From positions 3,923 through 67,922 of the forward strand of contig JBJFFE010000016.1 of NCBI GenBank assembly GCA_051891435.1: a stretch of DNA of 64,000 nt, read 5' to 3'. This DNA is from UMGS1933 sp051891435 (lineage in GTDB: Bacteria; Bacillota; Clostridia; TANB77; CAG-508). The notes under the pieces are model-generated. The model was not told where the DNA came from, did not search any database, and worked only from the letters and a program-made list of their open reading frames with translations. A program made the translations under genes and the position numbers. Below, piece by piece: positions 45,951-55,034 of this stretch; position 1 is the stretch's first letter; each line of letters opens with the position of its first letter.

Positions 45951-47148
45951 AATTGAATTAAGAAAAACTTTAATATGTATTTTGTGTGTTATAGTTCTAG
46001 CGGTCGCTCTCTTTGGAGCAATTTACGTTTATCAATATAAGGTATACACAAATAATTTTAATAATAAAATTGCAATGATAATAACAAAGCTAACTGAAGA
46101 GTATCCAGATTTAAGTGAAAGCGAATTATTTGAAATAGTTAATCAACAAGGAAATATTAAGGAAAAGCTTTTTGATACCTATGGGATAAACTTAAATAAA
46201 GATGCTGTAGTTATTGAAAATGAGAGGATTTTTAGCAAATTCCTAATTTGCAACATAATATTTATAGTATTTATTTGCATAATAATATTGTTTTTATTTT
46301 TAAGATATAATAAGTCAAAAGATAAGAAACTAAATGAAATAACAAAATACATAGAGGAAATAAATAATAAAAATTATAAGCTAGATATTGACGATAATAG
46401 CGAAGATGAATTATCGATATTAAAAAATGAAATTTATAAAACAACTATAATGCTAAAGGAAATAGCAGAAAATTCAAAACAAGATAAAATAAAATTAAAA
46501 GATTCTTTGTCAGATATATCACATCAATTAAAAACACCATTGACATCAATTACAATACTAATAGATAATATTATAGATAATCCAGAAATGGATAAAGAAA
46601 CAAAAGCAGAGTTTGCAAAAGACATAAAAAGAGAAGTAACAAATATTAATTTTTTAGTACAAGCATTATTAAAACTATCAAAATTAGATGCAAACTCGGT
46701 TAAGTTTATAAATGAAGACGTGACAGTAGAAAGTATTATAACAGAAAGCATGAAAAATGTTGCAATATTAAGCGATTTGAGAAATGTTAAAATTCAAGTT
46801 AATGGAGATAAAAATGCAAAAGTACATTGTGATTTTAAATGGCAAGTAGAAGCAATAACAAACATCTTAAAAAATGCAATAGAACACTCAAACACCAATG
46901 GAAATATACAAATAAACTATGAAGAAAATCAAGTTTATACTAAAATAGAAATTATTGATTATGGAGTGGGAATTGATAAAGAAGACTTACCACATATATT
47001 TGAAAGATTTTATAAAGGAAAAAACTCATCTCCAGAAAGTGTGGGAATAGGCCTTGCTTTGTCAAAATTAATAATTGAAAATAATAATGGATATATTAGT
47101 GTAGAAGCGGAACAAGGAACAAAGTTTATAATTAAGTATTTGAAGTAA
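45940..47148 (+). CDS. Sensor histidine kinase
   Basis: About 402 aa. Transmembrane helices at residues about 10-31 and 92-113 flanking a 60-residue sensor loop; H-box SDISHQLKTPLTSI (His about 194), N-box NILKNAIEHS, G1 IDYGVGIDKEDL, G2 GIGLALSK. Start taken as ATG 45940. The short sensor loop is larger than in BceS-type intramembrane kinases. Cognate to the overlapping regulator. Confidence 0.94.
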   Translation: MKNKIELRKTLICILCVIVLAVALFGAIYVYQYKVYTNNFNNKIAMIITKLTEEYPDLSESELFEIVNQQGNIKEKLFDTYGINLNKDAVVIENERIFSKFLICNIIFIVFICIIILFLFLRYNKSKDKKLNEITKYIEEINNKNYKLDIDDNSEDELSILKNEIYKTTIMLKEIAENSKQDKIKLKDSLSDISHQLKTPLTSITILIDNIIDNPEMDKETKAEFAKDIKREVTNINFLVQALLKLSKLDANSVKFINEDVTVESIITESMKNVAILSDLRNVKIQVNGDKNAKVHCDFKWQVEAITNILKNAIEHSNTNGNIQINYEENQVYTKIEIIDYGVGIDKEDLPHIFERFYKGKNSSPESVGIGLALSKLIIENNNGYISVEAEQGTKFIIKYLK

Positions 47149-47185
47149 GGGAAATTCCAAAATTTGTAAAATTTAAATTCTTTTC

Positions 47186-47214
47186 TTGCTTTTTTGTAAA
47201 AAATATTATATAGT
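47186..47214 (+). promoter_or_regulatory. Predicted promoter of small toxin-type mRNA
   Basis: TTGCTT, 17-bp spacer, TATAGT; transcription would start near the ATGAGAATAAGCAGA motif at 47229. Confidence 0.55.
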
Positions 47215-47297
47215 ATTGGACATAGGAAATGAGAATAAGCAGATGTGAGTGTTACCTTTGATTCCTCGAGCTTATCGAGAGATTGGAGGTGGTGTTT

Positions 47298-47405
47298 ATG
47301 GTAGATTTTTTAATATTCCTAATTTTAGGATTTATGATTTCTGTAACTATAAACGTTGCCTTATTAAGCGTTATATACATAATACTATCTAATAGGGAAC
47401 AATAA
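47298..47405 (+). CDS. Small hydrophobic peptide, candidate type I toxin
   Basis: 35 aa, a single transmembrane helix (IFLILGFMISVTINVALLSV core) with a polar SNREQ end, preceded by a strong GGAGG RBS. Size, composition and the convergent antisense promoter match BsrG/TxpA- or holin-like type I toxins of Firmicutes. The mRNA leader shares a 15-nt motif with the locus at 52565. Toxicity is inferred only. Confidence 0.65.
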   Translation: MVDFLIFLILGFMISVTINVALLSVIYIILSNREQ

Positions 47406-47490
47406 AAATACACCACATTTTGCTCCGCCAAGCAATGTGGTGTAATCATATATTTATGGTAGCGCACATTTCTGTGGCTTTTCATTTCCT
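47400..47490 (-). ncRNA. Candidate antisense antitoxin RNA
   Basis: Transcript predicted from a consensus minus-strand promoter (47497-47525), converging on the toxin gene and overlapping its 3' end. It ends in the hairpin ACACCACATT...AATGTGGTGT (47410-47444) followed on the minus strand by a T run. Length about 90 nt. No transcript evidence. Confidence 0.6.
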
Positions 47491-47496
47491 ATTTTT

Positions 47497-47525
47497 ATTA
47501 TACACATGTTTTTAGACTTTGTCAA
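47497..47525 (-). promoter_or_regulatory. Consensus promoter for antisense RNA
   Basis: Minus-strand TTGACA (47525-47520), 17-bp spacer, TATAAT (47502-47497): a perfect sigma-A match with no downstream gene on that strand. Confidence 0.8.
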
Positions 47526-47555
47526 ATGATTTTGGGAATTTTATTATATAGTATT

Positions 47556-47581
47556 TGTAGGGGCGCATGATTGCGCCCCTA
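47556..47581. repeat. Short TGTAGGGGCGC palindrome
   Basis: GTAGGGGCGCA-TGAT-TGCGCCCCTA hairpin, the smallest member of the TGTAGGGG family. Confidence 0.7.
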
Positions 47582-47628
47582 TGCCGTTTAAAATAAATTA
47601 ATTGAGCATTAACCAAAATTTTTATCAA

Positions 47629-47667
47629 AAACAAATGTTTGACAGCAATAAGAAAATGTTGTATAAT
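47629..47667 (+). promoter_or_regulatory. Promoter with possible LexA (SOS) box
   Basis: TTGACA (47639), 17-bp spacer, TATAAT (47662). The sequence AAACAAATGTTT (47629-47640) overlaps the -35 and resembles a relaxed Firmicute LexA site (GAAC-N4-GTTC type). It precedes a Y-family polymerase gene, which makes SOS control plausible. Confidence 0.5.
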
Positions 47668-47698
47668 ATCAAAAAATAATTAAGGAAGTGCAAACCTT

Positions 47699-48955
47699 AT
47701 GCAGAGCATTTATTTTTGTATAGATTTAAAAACATTTTTTGCTTCAGTAGAGTGTGTAGAAAGAAAACTAAATCCATTTACCACAAACTTAGTTGTAGCA
47801 GACCCAGATAGAGGCAGAGGAGGAATATGCTTAGCAGTATCTCCTAAAATGAAAAATTTAGGAGTGAAAAATAGATGTAGAATTTATGAAATACCACCCA
47901 ACATTAAATATATAACTGCAAAACCTCGTATGAAAAAATATATAGAATACGCAGCAAATATTTATGGAGTTTATCTAAAATACTTTGCAAAAGAGGATAT
48001 TCATGTATATTCAATAGATGAAGTGTTTATAGATGTAACACATTATTTACAAATGTATAATAAGACTCCAACAGACCTTGCAAAAAAAGTTATGCAAGAT
48101 GTATTTAATACTTATGGAGTTACAGCAACAGCAGGAATCGGAACAAATATGTATTTAACTAAAATTGCATTAGATATAACAGCAAAACACATCACCACAA
48201 ACATCGGATATTTAGATGAAGAAAAATATAAAAAAGAATTATGGCATCATAAACCATTAACAGACTTTTGGCAAGTAGGAAAAGGTATAGAAAAGAGATT
48301 AAATAAAATGGGCTTATTTGATATGTATGATGTGGCTCATGCTGACCCTAGGACATTATATAAAGAATTTGGAATAAATGCAGAATTATTAATTGACCAT
48401 GCTTGGGGAAGAGAAACTTGTACAATGGAAGATATAAAACAATATAAACCAAAAACAAAATCACTTTCTAATAGTCAAATTTTATTTGAAAATTATTCAT
48501 TTGATAAAGCAAGACTTGCCCTAAAAGAGATGGTAGAATTAGGAAGTTTACGATTAATAGAAAATAATTTTGTAACAGATACAGTTTGCTTGTATGTTGG
48601 CTATTCAAACGATGCAATTCCTGCAACTAAAGGAACAGAGCATACTACAAATGCAACAAATGTATATACTGAGCTTGTAAAAGCATTTTTAAGAGCATTT
48701 GATAAAACAACAAATAGAAATGAACTAATAAGAAAACTAGGAATAAGTTTTGAAAATGTGAACGAAAGACAAGATATACAATTAAGCTTGTTTGTAGACC
48801 AGGAAAAAGTAGATAAAGAAAGAAGACTAGAACTTACAATTAGTAGCATGAAAAATAAGATGGGTAAAAATGCAATATTAAGAGGGATGAACTTAGAAGA
48901 AGGTGCAACAACGCCAATAAGAAATAGACTAATAGGAGGGCATAACGGTGAATAG
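47699..48955 (+). CDS. Y-family DNA polymerase (UmuC/UvrX-like)
   Basis: Translesion DNA polymerase, 418 aa. Palm motifs FCIDLKTFFASVECV and YSIDEVFIDVTHY with the catalytic acidic residues, finger region, TAGIGTNMYLTKIA thumb entry and GKGIEKRLNKMG helix-hairpin-helix. The little-finger domain has RLIENNFVTDTVCLYVGYS. RBS AAGGAAG. The YolD-like gene overlaps its end by 8 bp, an arrangement seen with mobile and chromosomal UvrX-type polymerases. Confidence 0.93.
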   Translation: MQSIYFCIDLKTFFASVECVERKLNPFTTNLVVADPDRGRGGICLAVSPKMKNLGVKNRCRIYEIPPNIKYITAKPRMKKYIEYAANIYGVYLKYFAKEDIHVYSIDEVFIDVTHYLQMYNKTPTDLAKKVMQDVFNTYGVTATAGIGTNMYLTKIALDITAKHITTNIGYLDEEKYKKELWHHKPLTDFWQVGKGIEKRLNKMGLFDMYDVAHADPRTLYKEFGINAELLIDHAWGRETCTMEDIKQYKPKTKSLSNSQILFENYSFDKARLALKEMVELGSLRLIENNFVTDTVCLYVGYSNDAIPATKGTEHTTNATNVYTELVKAFLRAFDKTTNRNELIRKLGISFENVNERQDIQLSLFVDQEKVDKERRLELTISSMKNKMGKNAILRGMNLEEGATTPIRNRLIGGHNGE

Positions 48956-49262
48956 ACAAGAAAGAGCAAAACAATTTATGGCATTTGATGCATTAAAAGG
49001 TTTACAAGAAGAATTAAGAAAAAAAGAAATAGAATATGAACAAAAAAAGGAAATATCAGAATGGGTATTGGAAGAACTAGAAAATGAACTTAGAAAAATA
49101 AATGTAGGTGAAAAAGTACAAGTTAAATATTACAAAGATGGGAAATATAAAAATATTGTAGGAATAGTAAAAAAGATAAATTACATAAAAAAAGAAATTG
49201 AAATTAACGGAGAAATTATAAATGTAAATGACGTAATAGATTTAACTATTGTCAAAAAATAG
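48948..49262 (+). CDS. YolD-like protein
   Basis: 104 aa small protein commonly encoded next to UvrX/UmuC-type polymerases in Firmicutes. Starts with NRQERAKQFMAFDALKGLQEELRKKE and ends with an acid-basic beta region (VKKINYIKKEIEINGEIINVNDVIDL). GTG start overlapping the polymerase stop; RBS AGGAGGG. The family is presumed to assist the polymerase; mechanism unknown. Confidence 0.85.
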   Translation: MNRQERAKQFMAFDALKGLQEELRKKEIEYEQKKEISEWVLEELENELRKINVGEKVQVKYYKDGKYKNIVGIVKKINYIKKEIEINGEIINVNDVIDLTIVKK

Positions 49263-49297
49263 GTGTTATGATAAAATTACAAAAAATGGAGGATTTT

Positions 49298-49473
49298 ATG
49301 ATTGATTTACACATACATACAAATCATTCTGATGGAACGGATACAGTAGAACCGACTATCACGCTAAAAATAAGCCAGATGTGAAACTAGGAACAGGAAT
49401 AAACAACAATATGAAAATAGATAAAGAAATTATACAAAATTGGATAATGAATAGGAATTTAAAAATTTTATAA
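49298..49473 (+). pseudogene. Remnant of a PHP-domain protein
   Basis: Starts like an intact gene (GGAGG, ATG, IDLHIHTNHSDGTDTVE, the PHP metal-binding N-terminus) but after 22 codons the similarity ends and a stop follows. A short tail (KLGTGINNN...) with a different frame follows to a TAA at 49473. Looks like a gene with a large internal deletion. The in-frame codons include ACG-GAT but no in-frame CGG, so this is not one of the recoding cases. Confidence 0.6.
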
Positions 49474-49550
49474 AAAGGTATATAAAACACCAAAATTATT
49501 TATAATATTAACAGTAATAACATTTAATAAGGACAAGAAGTGAGGGAAAA

Positions 49551-50741
49551 ATGAACAATTATAAAGTTTATTTGAGCATGAGAATTGTAAAAACAATATT
49601 AAATGGTTTTATTGATAGTTTTTTTGTTTTATACTTTTTAGATGTATCACATAGCAATATATTGCCACTTGGAATATACAAATTGATAGCAATTTCTGCT
49701 ATTTATGCTGTTATGTTCTTCTCAAGAAATTTTTGCACATCAAAGAAAAGAATAAATCTAACTAGAACAGGAATTATATTAAACCTTTTATACTTTTTGG
49801 CAATTATAATATTAAGAGAAAATGTAACAAAATATATGTATATAGTAGGATTATTATATGGATTAGGGGAAGGCTTCTATTTCTCAGTTTATAATAATAT
49901 TGAATCAGATGGTATAAAAAATGAAGAAAGAGCAAAATATTTGGGAACATACCGTGCTTTATCAGCAATTATATCTATAATATATCCATTAGTATTTGGT
50001 GGTATAATTTATGAGACAGGCTTTATAAAAAGTTTACTAATATTAATGGTAATGGTAGTTGCTCTAATTGTATTATCATTTATGATTAAAGATCACAATG
50101 TGCCTAAGAAAGCAAAAACAGACTTAAGAGCTTATGCCAATATTGCAAAGAAAAACGAAGTAATCAAAAAATCATATATTGTACAATTTTTTGATGGATT
50201 AACTTATTCAGAAGGTGCTTTTTCATATATAGTTACAATTTATATAATAAAAGTATTTTCCAATAGTGTAAGTCTAGGAATATTTACATCTATATTTAGC
50301 TTAATCACAGCTTTATTAGGAATATTGTTTGCTAAATGTATTAAACCAAAACATTATGCAAGCATAATAAAGGTTTCTACGGTGTTTACAGTAATTTCAT
50401 TGTGCTTAATGATATATAAATGCAACATGATTACAATTATATTGTTTAATTTGTTCAAGACATTTTCTAGAGAATTAATGGACTTAATAAATTTAAAAAA
50501 TAAGACAAATACTTCTAATTTAAGCATAATACAAAAAGAATATAAAGTAGAATATTGGTTTGGTGTGGAAACAGCATTATTTATAGGAAGATTAATAAGT
50601 AATTCTTTATTCATCCTAATGGCATTTACTGGAGCTGGTGTAATGATATATATTTTCGCAATATTCTTAATACTTTTTGCAAGGGCATTAATTAACTTAC
50701 AAAAAACAGTAGAGTGTAATAAAGAAAATGTAGAAATATGA
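49551..50741 (+). CDS. MFS-type membrane transporter
   Basis: 396 aa with about eleven to twelve hydrophobic segments in two halves separated by a basic loop (KDHNVPKKAKTDLRAYANIAKKNEVIKK). The first half has GLGEGFYFSVYNNIESDG, similar to YQgE/MFS-type families in Firmicutes. Substrate unknown. Start ATG preceded by GTGAGGG. Confidence 0.75.
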   Translation: MNNYKVYLSMRIVKTILNGFIDSFFVLYFLDVSHSNILPLGIYKLIAISAIYAVMFFSRNFCTSKKRINLTRTGIILNLLYFLAIIILRENVTKYMYIVGLLYGLGEGFYFSVYNNIESDGIKNEERAKYLGTYRALSAIISIIYPLVFGGIIYETGFIKSLLILMVMVVALIVLSFMIKDHNVPKKAKTDLRAYANIAKKNEVIKKSYIVQFFDGLTYSEGAFSYIVTIYIIKVFSNSVSLGIFTSIFSLITALLGILFAKCIKPKHYASIIKVSTVFTVISLCLMIYKCNMITIILFNLFKTFSRELMDLINLKNKTNTSNLSIIQKEYKVEYWFGVETALFIGRLISNSLFILMAFTGAGVMIYIFAIFLILFARALINLQKTVECNKENVEI

Positions 50742-50788
50742 GGTAGGACAAACTATAAATTTTATATAGGAATAACAAGGGGAACAGC

Positions 50789-51388
50789 ATGTATTTAAAA
50801 AAAGTTGATATTAAAGAATTTAAAAAAGTAATATATCTAGCATATAAAAGTATATTTCCAGAGTCAGAAAGAAAAGATTATGCAGATATAAAGAAATCAT
50901 ATAATAATAATATTACCGATATAATTGAGATTATAGTAGAAGAGCAGTTTGTAGGGTTTTTTATAATAGATTTCCTAAAAGATAGTCCATATGTACTGTT
51001 AGATTTTTTCGCCATTTTACCAAAATATCAAAATAAAGGATATGGAAGTGAAGCAATAAAATTATTAAAGGAAATGTATAAAGATTATGATGGTATATTT
51101 ATAGAAATTGAAAAAATAGGCAATGGAGATAATGAAAAAGAAAATCAAATTAGACAAAGAAGAGCAAAATTTTATGAAAATTTAGGCTTTCACAAATTGG
51201 GATTTGATATAGAACTATATTCTGTTTTATTTTCTGCATATATGCTACCTTGCGCAAAAAATATATTTGCAGATGAAAAAGTAATAAAAAATATTTTAGA
51301 AATATATAATGCAATTTTAGGAGAGAAAAAAATAAAAAAGAATTGTAAAATTATAATTGGACAAGAAATAAAGTGGAAAATTTGTTGA
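50789..51388 (+). CDS. GNAT family N-acetyltransferase
   Basis: 199 aa acetyl-CoA-dependent acyltransferase. Core fold seen as VGFFIIDFLKDSPYVLLDFFAILPKYQNKGYGSEAIKLL (motif A, Q/R-x-x-G-x-G/A variant QNKGYGS) and RRAKFYENLGFHKLG (motif B). A C-terminal extension of about 45 residues follows. Target unknown. RBS AAGGGGA. Confidence 0.88.
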   Translation: MYLKKVDIKEFKKVIYLAYKSIFPESERKDYADIKKSYNNNITDIIEIIVEEQFVGFFIIDFLKDSPYVLLDFFAILPKYQNKGYGSEAIKLLKEMYKDYDGIFIEIEKIGNGDNEKENQIRQRRAKFYENLGFHKLGFDIELYSVLFSAYMLPCAKNIFADEKVIKNILEIYNAILGEKKIKKNCKIIIGQEIKWKIC

Positions 51389-51483
51389 CAACATAGTAAA
51401 TTTATTATAAAATACAAACAATAGTTCTGATACAGCAAAAACAGTTATATAAATATAGAAAAATATAAAAGAGGTAATTTAAA

Positions 51484-52497
51484 TTGAGTAATATAGAAAA
51501 CTTAAAAGATTTAATAATATATCAAAGTCAAAATAATAAGAACATATCAGTAGAAGTTTTATATAATGAAGAAGATTTTTGGTTAACTCAAAAATCAATG
51601 TCTAAATTATTTAATGTTGAAGTACATACCATTAATTATCATTTAAAAGAAATTTTTAAGTCAGAAGAGCTAAAAGAAGAAACAGTTATTCGAAAAATTC
51701 GAATAACTGCAAATGATGGAAAAAAATATAATACTAATTTCTATAGCTTAGATGCTATTATATCAGTTGGCTATAGAGTAAATTCAAAAGAAGCCACTGA
51801 TTTCAGAATTTGGGCAACAAAAACATTGAAGGAATATATAAAGAAGGGTTTTGTTGTTAATAGTGAATTATTAAAAAATGGCCCTAAATTTGGAAAAGAT
51901 TATTTTGATGAATTATTAATTAAGATAAAAGAAATTAGAGCTAGTGAAAGAAGATTTTACCAAAAAATAACTGATATATATAAAGAATGTAGCTTTGATT
52001 ATGATAAAAATAGTGAAACAACAAAAGAATTTTATAAAAATGTTCAAAATAAATTACATTTTGCAATTACTGGAATGACTGCTCCTGAAATAATTTATAA
52101 TAGAGTAGATAGTAAAAAAGAAAATATGGGATTAACAACTTGGAAAAATGCACCAGATGGTAAAATACTTGAAACAGATGTAACAATAGCAAAAAATTAT
52201 TTATCACAAGAAGAAATTACAGAATTAAATAATCTAGTATCAATGTATCTTGATTATGCAGAACGTCAAGTAAAATTGAGAAAAATCATTTCAATGCAAG
52301 AATGGAAAGAAAAGTTAGAGGTATTTTTAAAAATAAATGAGTACAATATCTTAGAAGATAATGGAAAGATAAAAAGAGAGATTGCAGATAAATTAGCTTT
52401 AGATGAATATAAAAAATATAGAGTAATACAAGACCAGAAATATATTTCGGATTTTGATGAACTTATTACAGAAGCAAGAACATTGAAAAATAACTAA
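51484..52497 (+). CDS. RhuM/virulence family protein with N-terminal DNA-binding-like domain
   Basis: 337 aa of the RhuM (COG3943) family. N-terminal VEVLYNEEDFWLTQKSMSKLFNVEVHTINYHLKEIFKSEEL, then TANDGKKYNTNFYSLDAIISVGYRVNSKEATDFRIWATKTLKEYI and a long helical domain. Family function is unclear; members occur in pathogenicity islands and beside mobile elements or toxin systems. TTG start with AGAGGT. Stand-alone here. Confidence 0.85.
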   Translation: MSNIENLKDLIIYQSQNNKNISVEVLYNEEDFWLTQKSMSKLFNVEVHTINYHLKEIFKSEELKEETVIRKIRITANDGKKYNTNFYSLDAIISVGYRVNSKEATDFRIWATKTLKEYIKKGFVVNSELLKNGPKFGKDYFDELLIKIKEIRASERRFYQKITDIYKECSFDYDKNSETTKEFYKNVQNKLHFAITGMTAPEIIYNRVDSKKENMGLTTWKNAPDGKILETDVTIAKNYLSQEEITELNNLVSMYLDYAERQVKLRKIISMQEWKEKLEVFLKINEYNILEDNGKIKREIADKLALDEYKKYRVIQDQKYISDFDELITEARTLKNN

Positions 52498-52564
52498 GCA
52501 ACAAATTACAATTGCGCACAGGAATAGGACGAGTTTCATCTTCAATATATCAATTTATAACAAT

Positions 52565-52690
52565 ATGAGAATAAGCAGAAGTAGTGTGCCTCCTACATAA
52601 GAGAAGGTGAGGCTTATGATAGAAACATCATATTTAATAACAAAAATATCCCAAATACCTATTCTTTTCTTAAAGTTTATGGTATATTAG
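52565..52690 (+). ncRNA. Small mRNA/RNA locus related to the type I toxin leader
   Basis: The 240-bp gap between RhuM and the ABC genes contains ATGAGAATAAGCAGA (52565-52579), identical over 15 nt to 47229-47243, followed by GTGTGCCTCCT and then GAGAAGGTGAGG in front of a 24-codon ORF (52616-52690). The ORF peptide is mildly hydrophobic. It may be a second small peptide mRNA or a relic; low confidence about coding. Confidence 0.45.
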
Positions 52691-52737
52691 ACACGGATAG
52701 AGAAATTTTATTTTATAACACAGAAAGGGGAAAGAAA

Positions 52738-53631
52738 ATGAGCTTAAAGTTAGAAAATGTGTCAAAAACATTTGCAGGGAAAAAAGCTGTAGACAATGTT
52801 TCATTTAGTCTGGAAAAACCAGGCATATTTGGACTACTTGGAACTAATGGAGCAGGAAAAACCACAACAATAAGAATGTTACTGGGGATTATTAAAAAAG
52901 ATAGCGGTGAAATTACGTGGAAAGGTAAAGCAGTAGATAGAAAGAATGTAAATTTTGGATATTTACCAGAAGAAAGAGGAGTTTATCCAAAAACAAAAAT
53001 ATTTGACCAGTTAATGTATTTTGCTGAATTAAAGGGAATGAAAAAAGATGAGGCAATAAATTCAATTAATAAATGGGCAAAAGAACTTAAAGTAGAAGAA
53101 TACTTGCAAATGCCAGCAGAAAAACTATCAAAAGGAAATCAACAAAAAATACAATTTATGACTGCAATAATACATAATCCAGAGCTGGTTGTTCTAGATG
53201 AACCTTTTAGCGGACTAGATCCAGTAAATACAGAAATACTAAAAAATATTATAATAGACCTAGTAAAAAATGGAAAATATGTAATAATGTCAGCACATCA
53301 AATGGCAACAATAGAGGAATTCTGTAGTGATATTTTAATATTAAATAAAGGAAAAACTGTATTGCAAGGAAATCTAAAAGAAATAAAAGAAACTTATCCT
53401 GCTAATAGAGTAGAAATAGATGTAAATCAAGATATAAGAAATTATATTAAAGACTTTAAATTGGAAATAGAAAACGAAACAAATAATAATTATGTTATAA
53501 AAATAACAGACGAAGAAAAAGCTCATAATCTTTTGAATAAACTTATAACAGAAGGAATTAGAGTTGATAAATTTGAGATTAAAAAGCCTACTCTAAATGA
53601 CATCTTTATAGAGAAAGTAGGTGAACAATAA
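52738..53631 (+). CDS. ABC transporter ATPase (NatA-like)
   Basis: 297 aa. Walker A GTNGAGKTT, Q-loop YLPEERGVYP, signature LSKGNQQK, Walker B VVLDEPFSGLD, H-loop SAHQM, and a C-terminal domain of about 80 residues as in NatA/CcmA-type exporters. Its permease starts 1 bp after the stop. Probably exports sodium ions, a drug or a peptide; substrate not deducible. Confidence 0.93.
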   Translation: MSLKLENVSKTFAGKKAVDNVSFSLEKPGIFGLLGTNGAGKTTTIRMLLGIIKKDSGEITWKGKAVDRKNVNFGYLPEERGVYPKTKIFDQLMYFAELKGMKKDEAINSINKWAKELKVEEYLQMPAEKLSKGNQQKIQFMTAIIHNPELVVLDEPFSGLDPVNTEILKNIIIDLVKNGKYVIMSAHQMATIEEFCSDILILNKGKTVLQGNLKEIKETYPANRVEIDVNQDIRNYIKDFKLEIENETNNNYVIKITDEEKAHNLLNKLITEGIRVDKFEIKKPTLNDIFIEKVGEQ

Positions 53632-53632
53632 T

Positions 53633-54865
53633 ATGAGAGATATTTTAACTGTAATGAAATTTACAATGAAAGATATGATAAAAAGAAAATCATTTATAAT
53701 ATCAACTTTGATTATTCTGCTATTAATAGTAATTGGTTTTAATATACCAAATTTAATGAAAAAATTAAATGGTGAAAATACAGGAGACAAACTTTTAATA
53801 GTAGATAATGAAAATGTATTTGAAGGAAATTTGGAATTATTAAAACAAATGAATTTAGGATATGAATTTGAAATAACGAATCAAAATCTTAAATTTGATG
53901 ATATAAAACAAAAAATAGAAAATGGAGAAATAGCAGAAGCCATAGTAATAGAAAAACAAGCAGGCAATGTAAAAATAAGATACATAGTAGAAAGTACAAC
54001 TATGATGGAAGAAGTACCAGAAGGCTTGATAAATACGTTTAACTCTTTGTATACTAGTATGCAAATTGGTAAATTAGGACTAACAGAAGAGGAGTTACAA
54101 ACAATTACACCAAATTTTGAATTTACTTTAGAACAAACAGATGATGAAGAAGCACAAGGAAATATTTTTGCAATGATGTTAATGTCTATTGTATTGTTCT
54201 ACGCAATATATTTTTGTGCATATCAAGTATCAAGCTCAATAACAACAGAAAAAACATCAAAAATAATGGAAACACTTGTAACATCTACTAGCCCTAGAAC
54301 AATAGTATTAGGAAAAACAATAGGAATAGGAGTTGTAGGATTATTACAAATGATAGTTATTGTGGCAACGGCATTAATAAGTGCTAAAGCATTTTTAGAC
54401 CCAGAACTATTAAATAGTGTATTAGATATGTCTAATATTACACCATACCTAGGAATAATTACTATTATTTACTTTATACTAGGATATTTTACATATGCTT
54501 TACTATATGCTTTAACAGGCTCAACTGTAAGCAAACCAGAGGATATACAGTCAGCAAACCAACCAGTAGCAATTTTAGCAGTAGTAGGATTTTATTTATC
54601 ATATTTCACTATGATGAATCCTACAAGTAGCCTTAACTTATTTGCATCATTATTTCCAATATCATCACCATTTTGTATGCCATTTAGAATCATGATGGGC
54701 TTATCAAATGGAACAGATGTAGCAATTTCTATTGCGATTTTAATAGTTACAATATTAGTTATAGCAAAAGTAGCAATAAAAATATATTCAAATGCAATAT
54801 TAAATTATGGTACGAAAATGAGTTTTAAAGATATAATAAATATGTATAAAGAAAAACAAAATTAA
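53633..54865 (+). CDS. ABC-2 family permease (NatB-like)
   Basis: About 410 aa. N-terminal helix (residues 18-36), a soluble extracellular domain, then five to six helices beginning MLMSIVLFYAIYFCAYQVSSSITTEKTSKIMETLVTSTSPRTIVLGK, the ABC-2 signature region. Start taken as ATG 53633 with AGGTG at 10 bp; a GTG at 53621 lies inside the ATPase end. Terminator follows. Confidence 0.92.
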   Translation: MRDILTVMKFTMKDMIKRKSFIISTLIILLLIVIGFNIPNLMKKLNGENTGDKLLIVDNENVFEGNLELLKQMNLGYEFEITNQNLKFDDIKQKIENGEIAEAIVIEKQAGNVKIRYIVESTTMMEEVPEGLINTFNSLYTSMQIGKLGLTEEELQTITPNFEFTLEQTDDEEAQGNIFAMMLMSIVLFYAIYFCAYQVSSSITTEKTSKIMETLVTSTSPRTIVLGKTIGIGVVGLLQMIVIVATALISAKAFLDPELLNSVLDMSNITPYLGIITIIYFILGYFTYALLYALTGSTVSKPEDIQSANQPVAILAVVGFYLSYFTMMNPTSSLNLFASLFPISSPFCMPFRIMMGLSNGTDVAISIAILIVTILVIAKVAIKIYSNAILNYGTKMSFKDIINMYKEKQN

Positions 54866-54877
54866 AGACAATAAAAG

Positions 54878-54907
54878 AATCACCTTATATATGAGGTGAT
54901 TCTTTTA
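54878..54907 (+). terminator. Rho-independent terminator
   Basis: GAATCACCT...AGGTGATTC stem followed by TTTTATT. Confidence 0.85.
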
Positions 54908-55034
54908 TTGAAACAATATAAATAAATAGAGAATAGTATTAAAAAATAATAGAAAATTGGAAAAAAATGTGATAACATATATATACTTCTAGAAAAGTTA
55001 TAACGTAACAATGATTATATTAGAGGTGAAAATT

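Noticed and set aside
49298..49473. PHP fragment as a ninth recoding case
   Set aside because: Its CGG is out of frame (ACG-GAT) and similarity is lost by deletion, not by a one-base shift.
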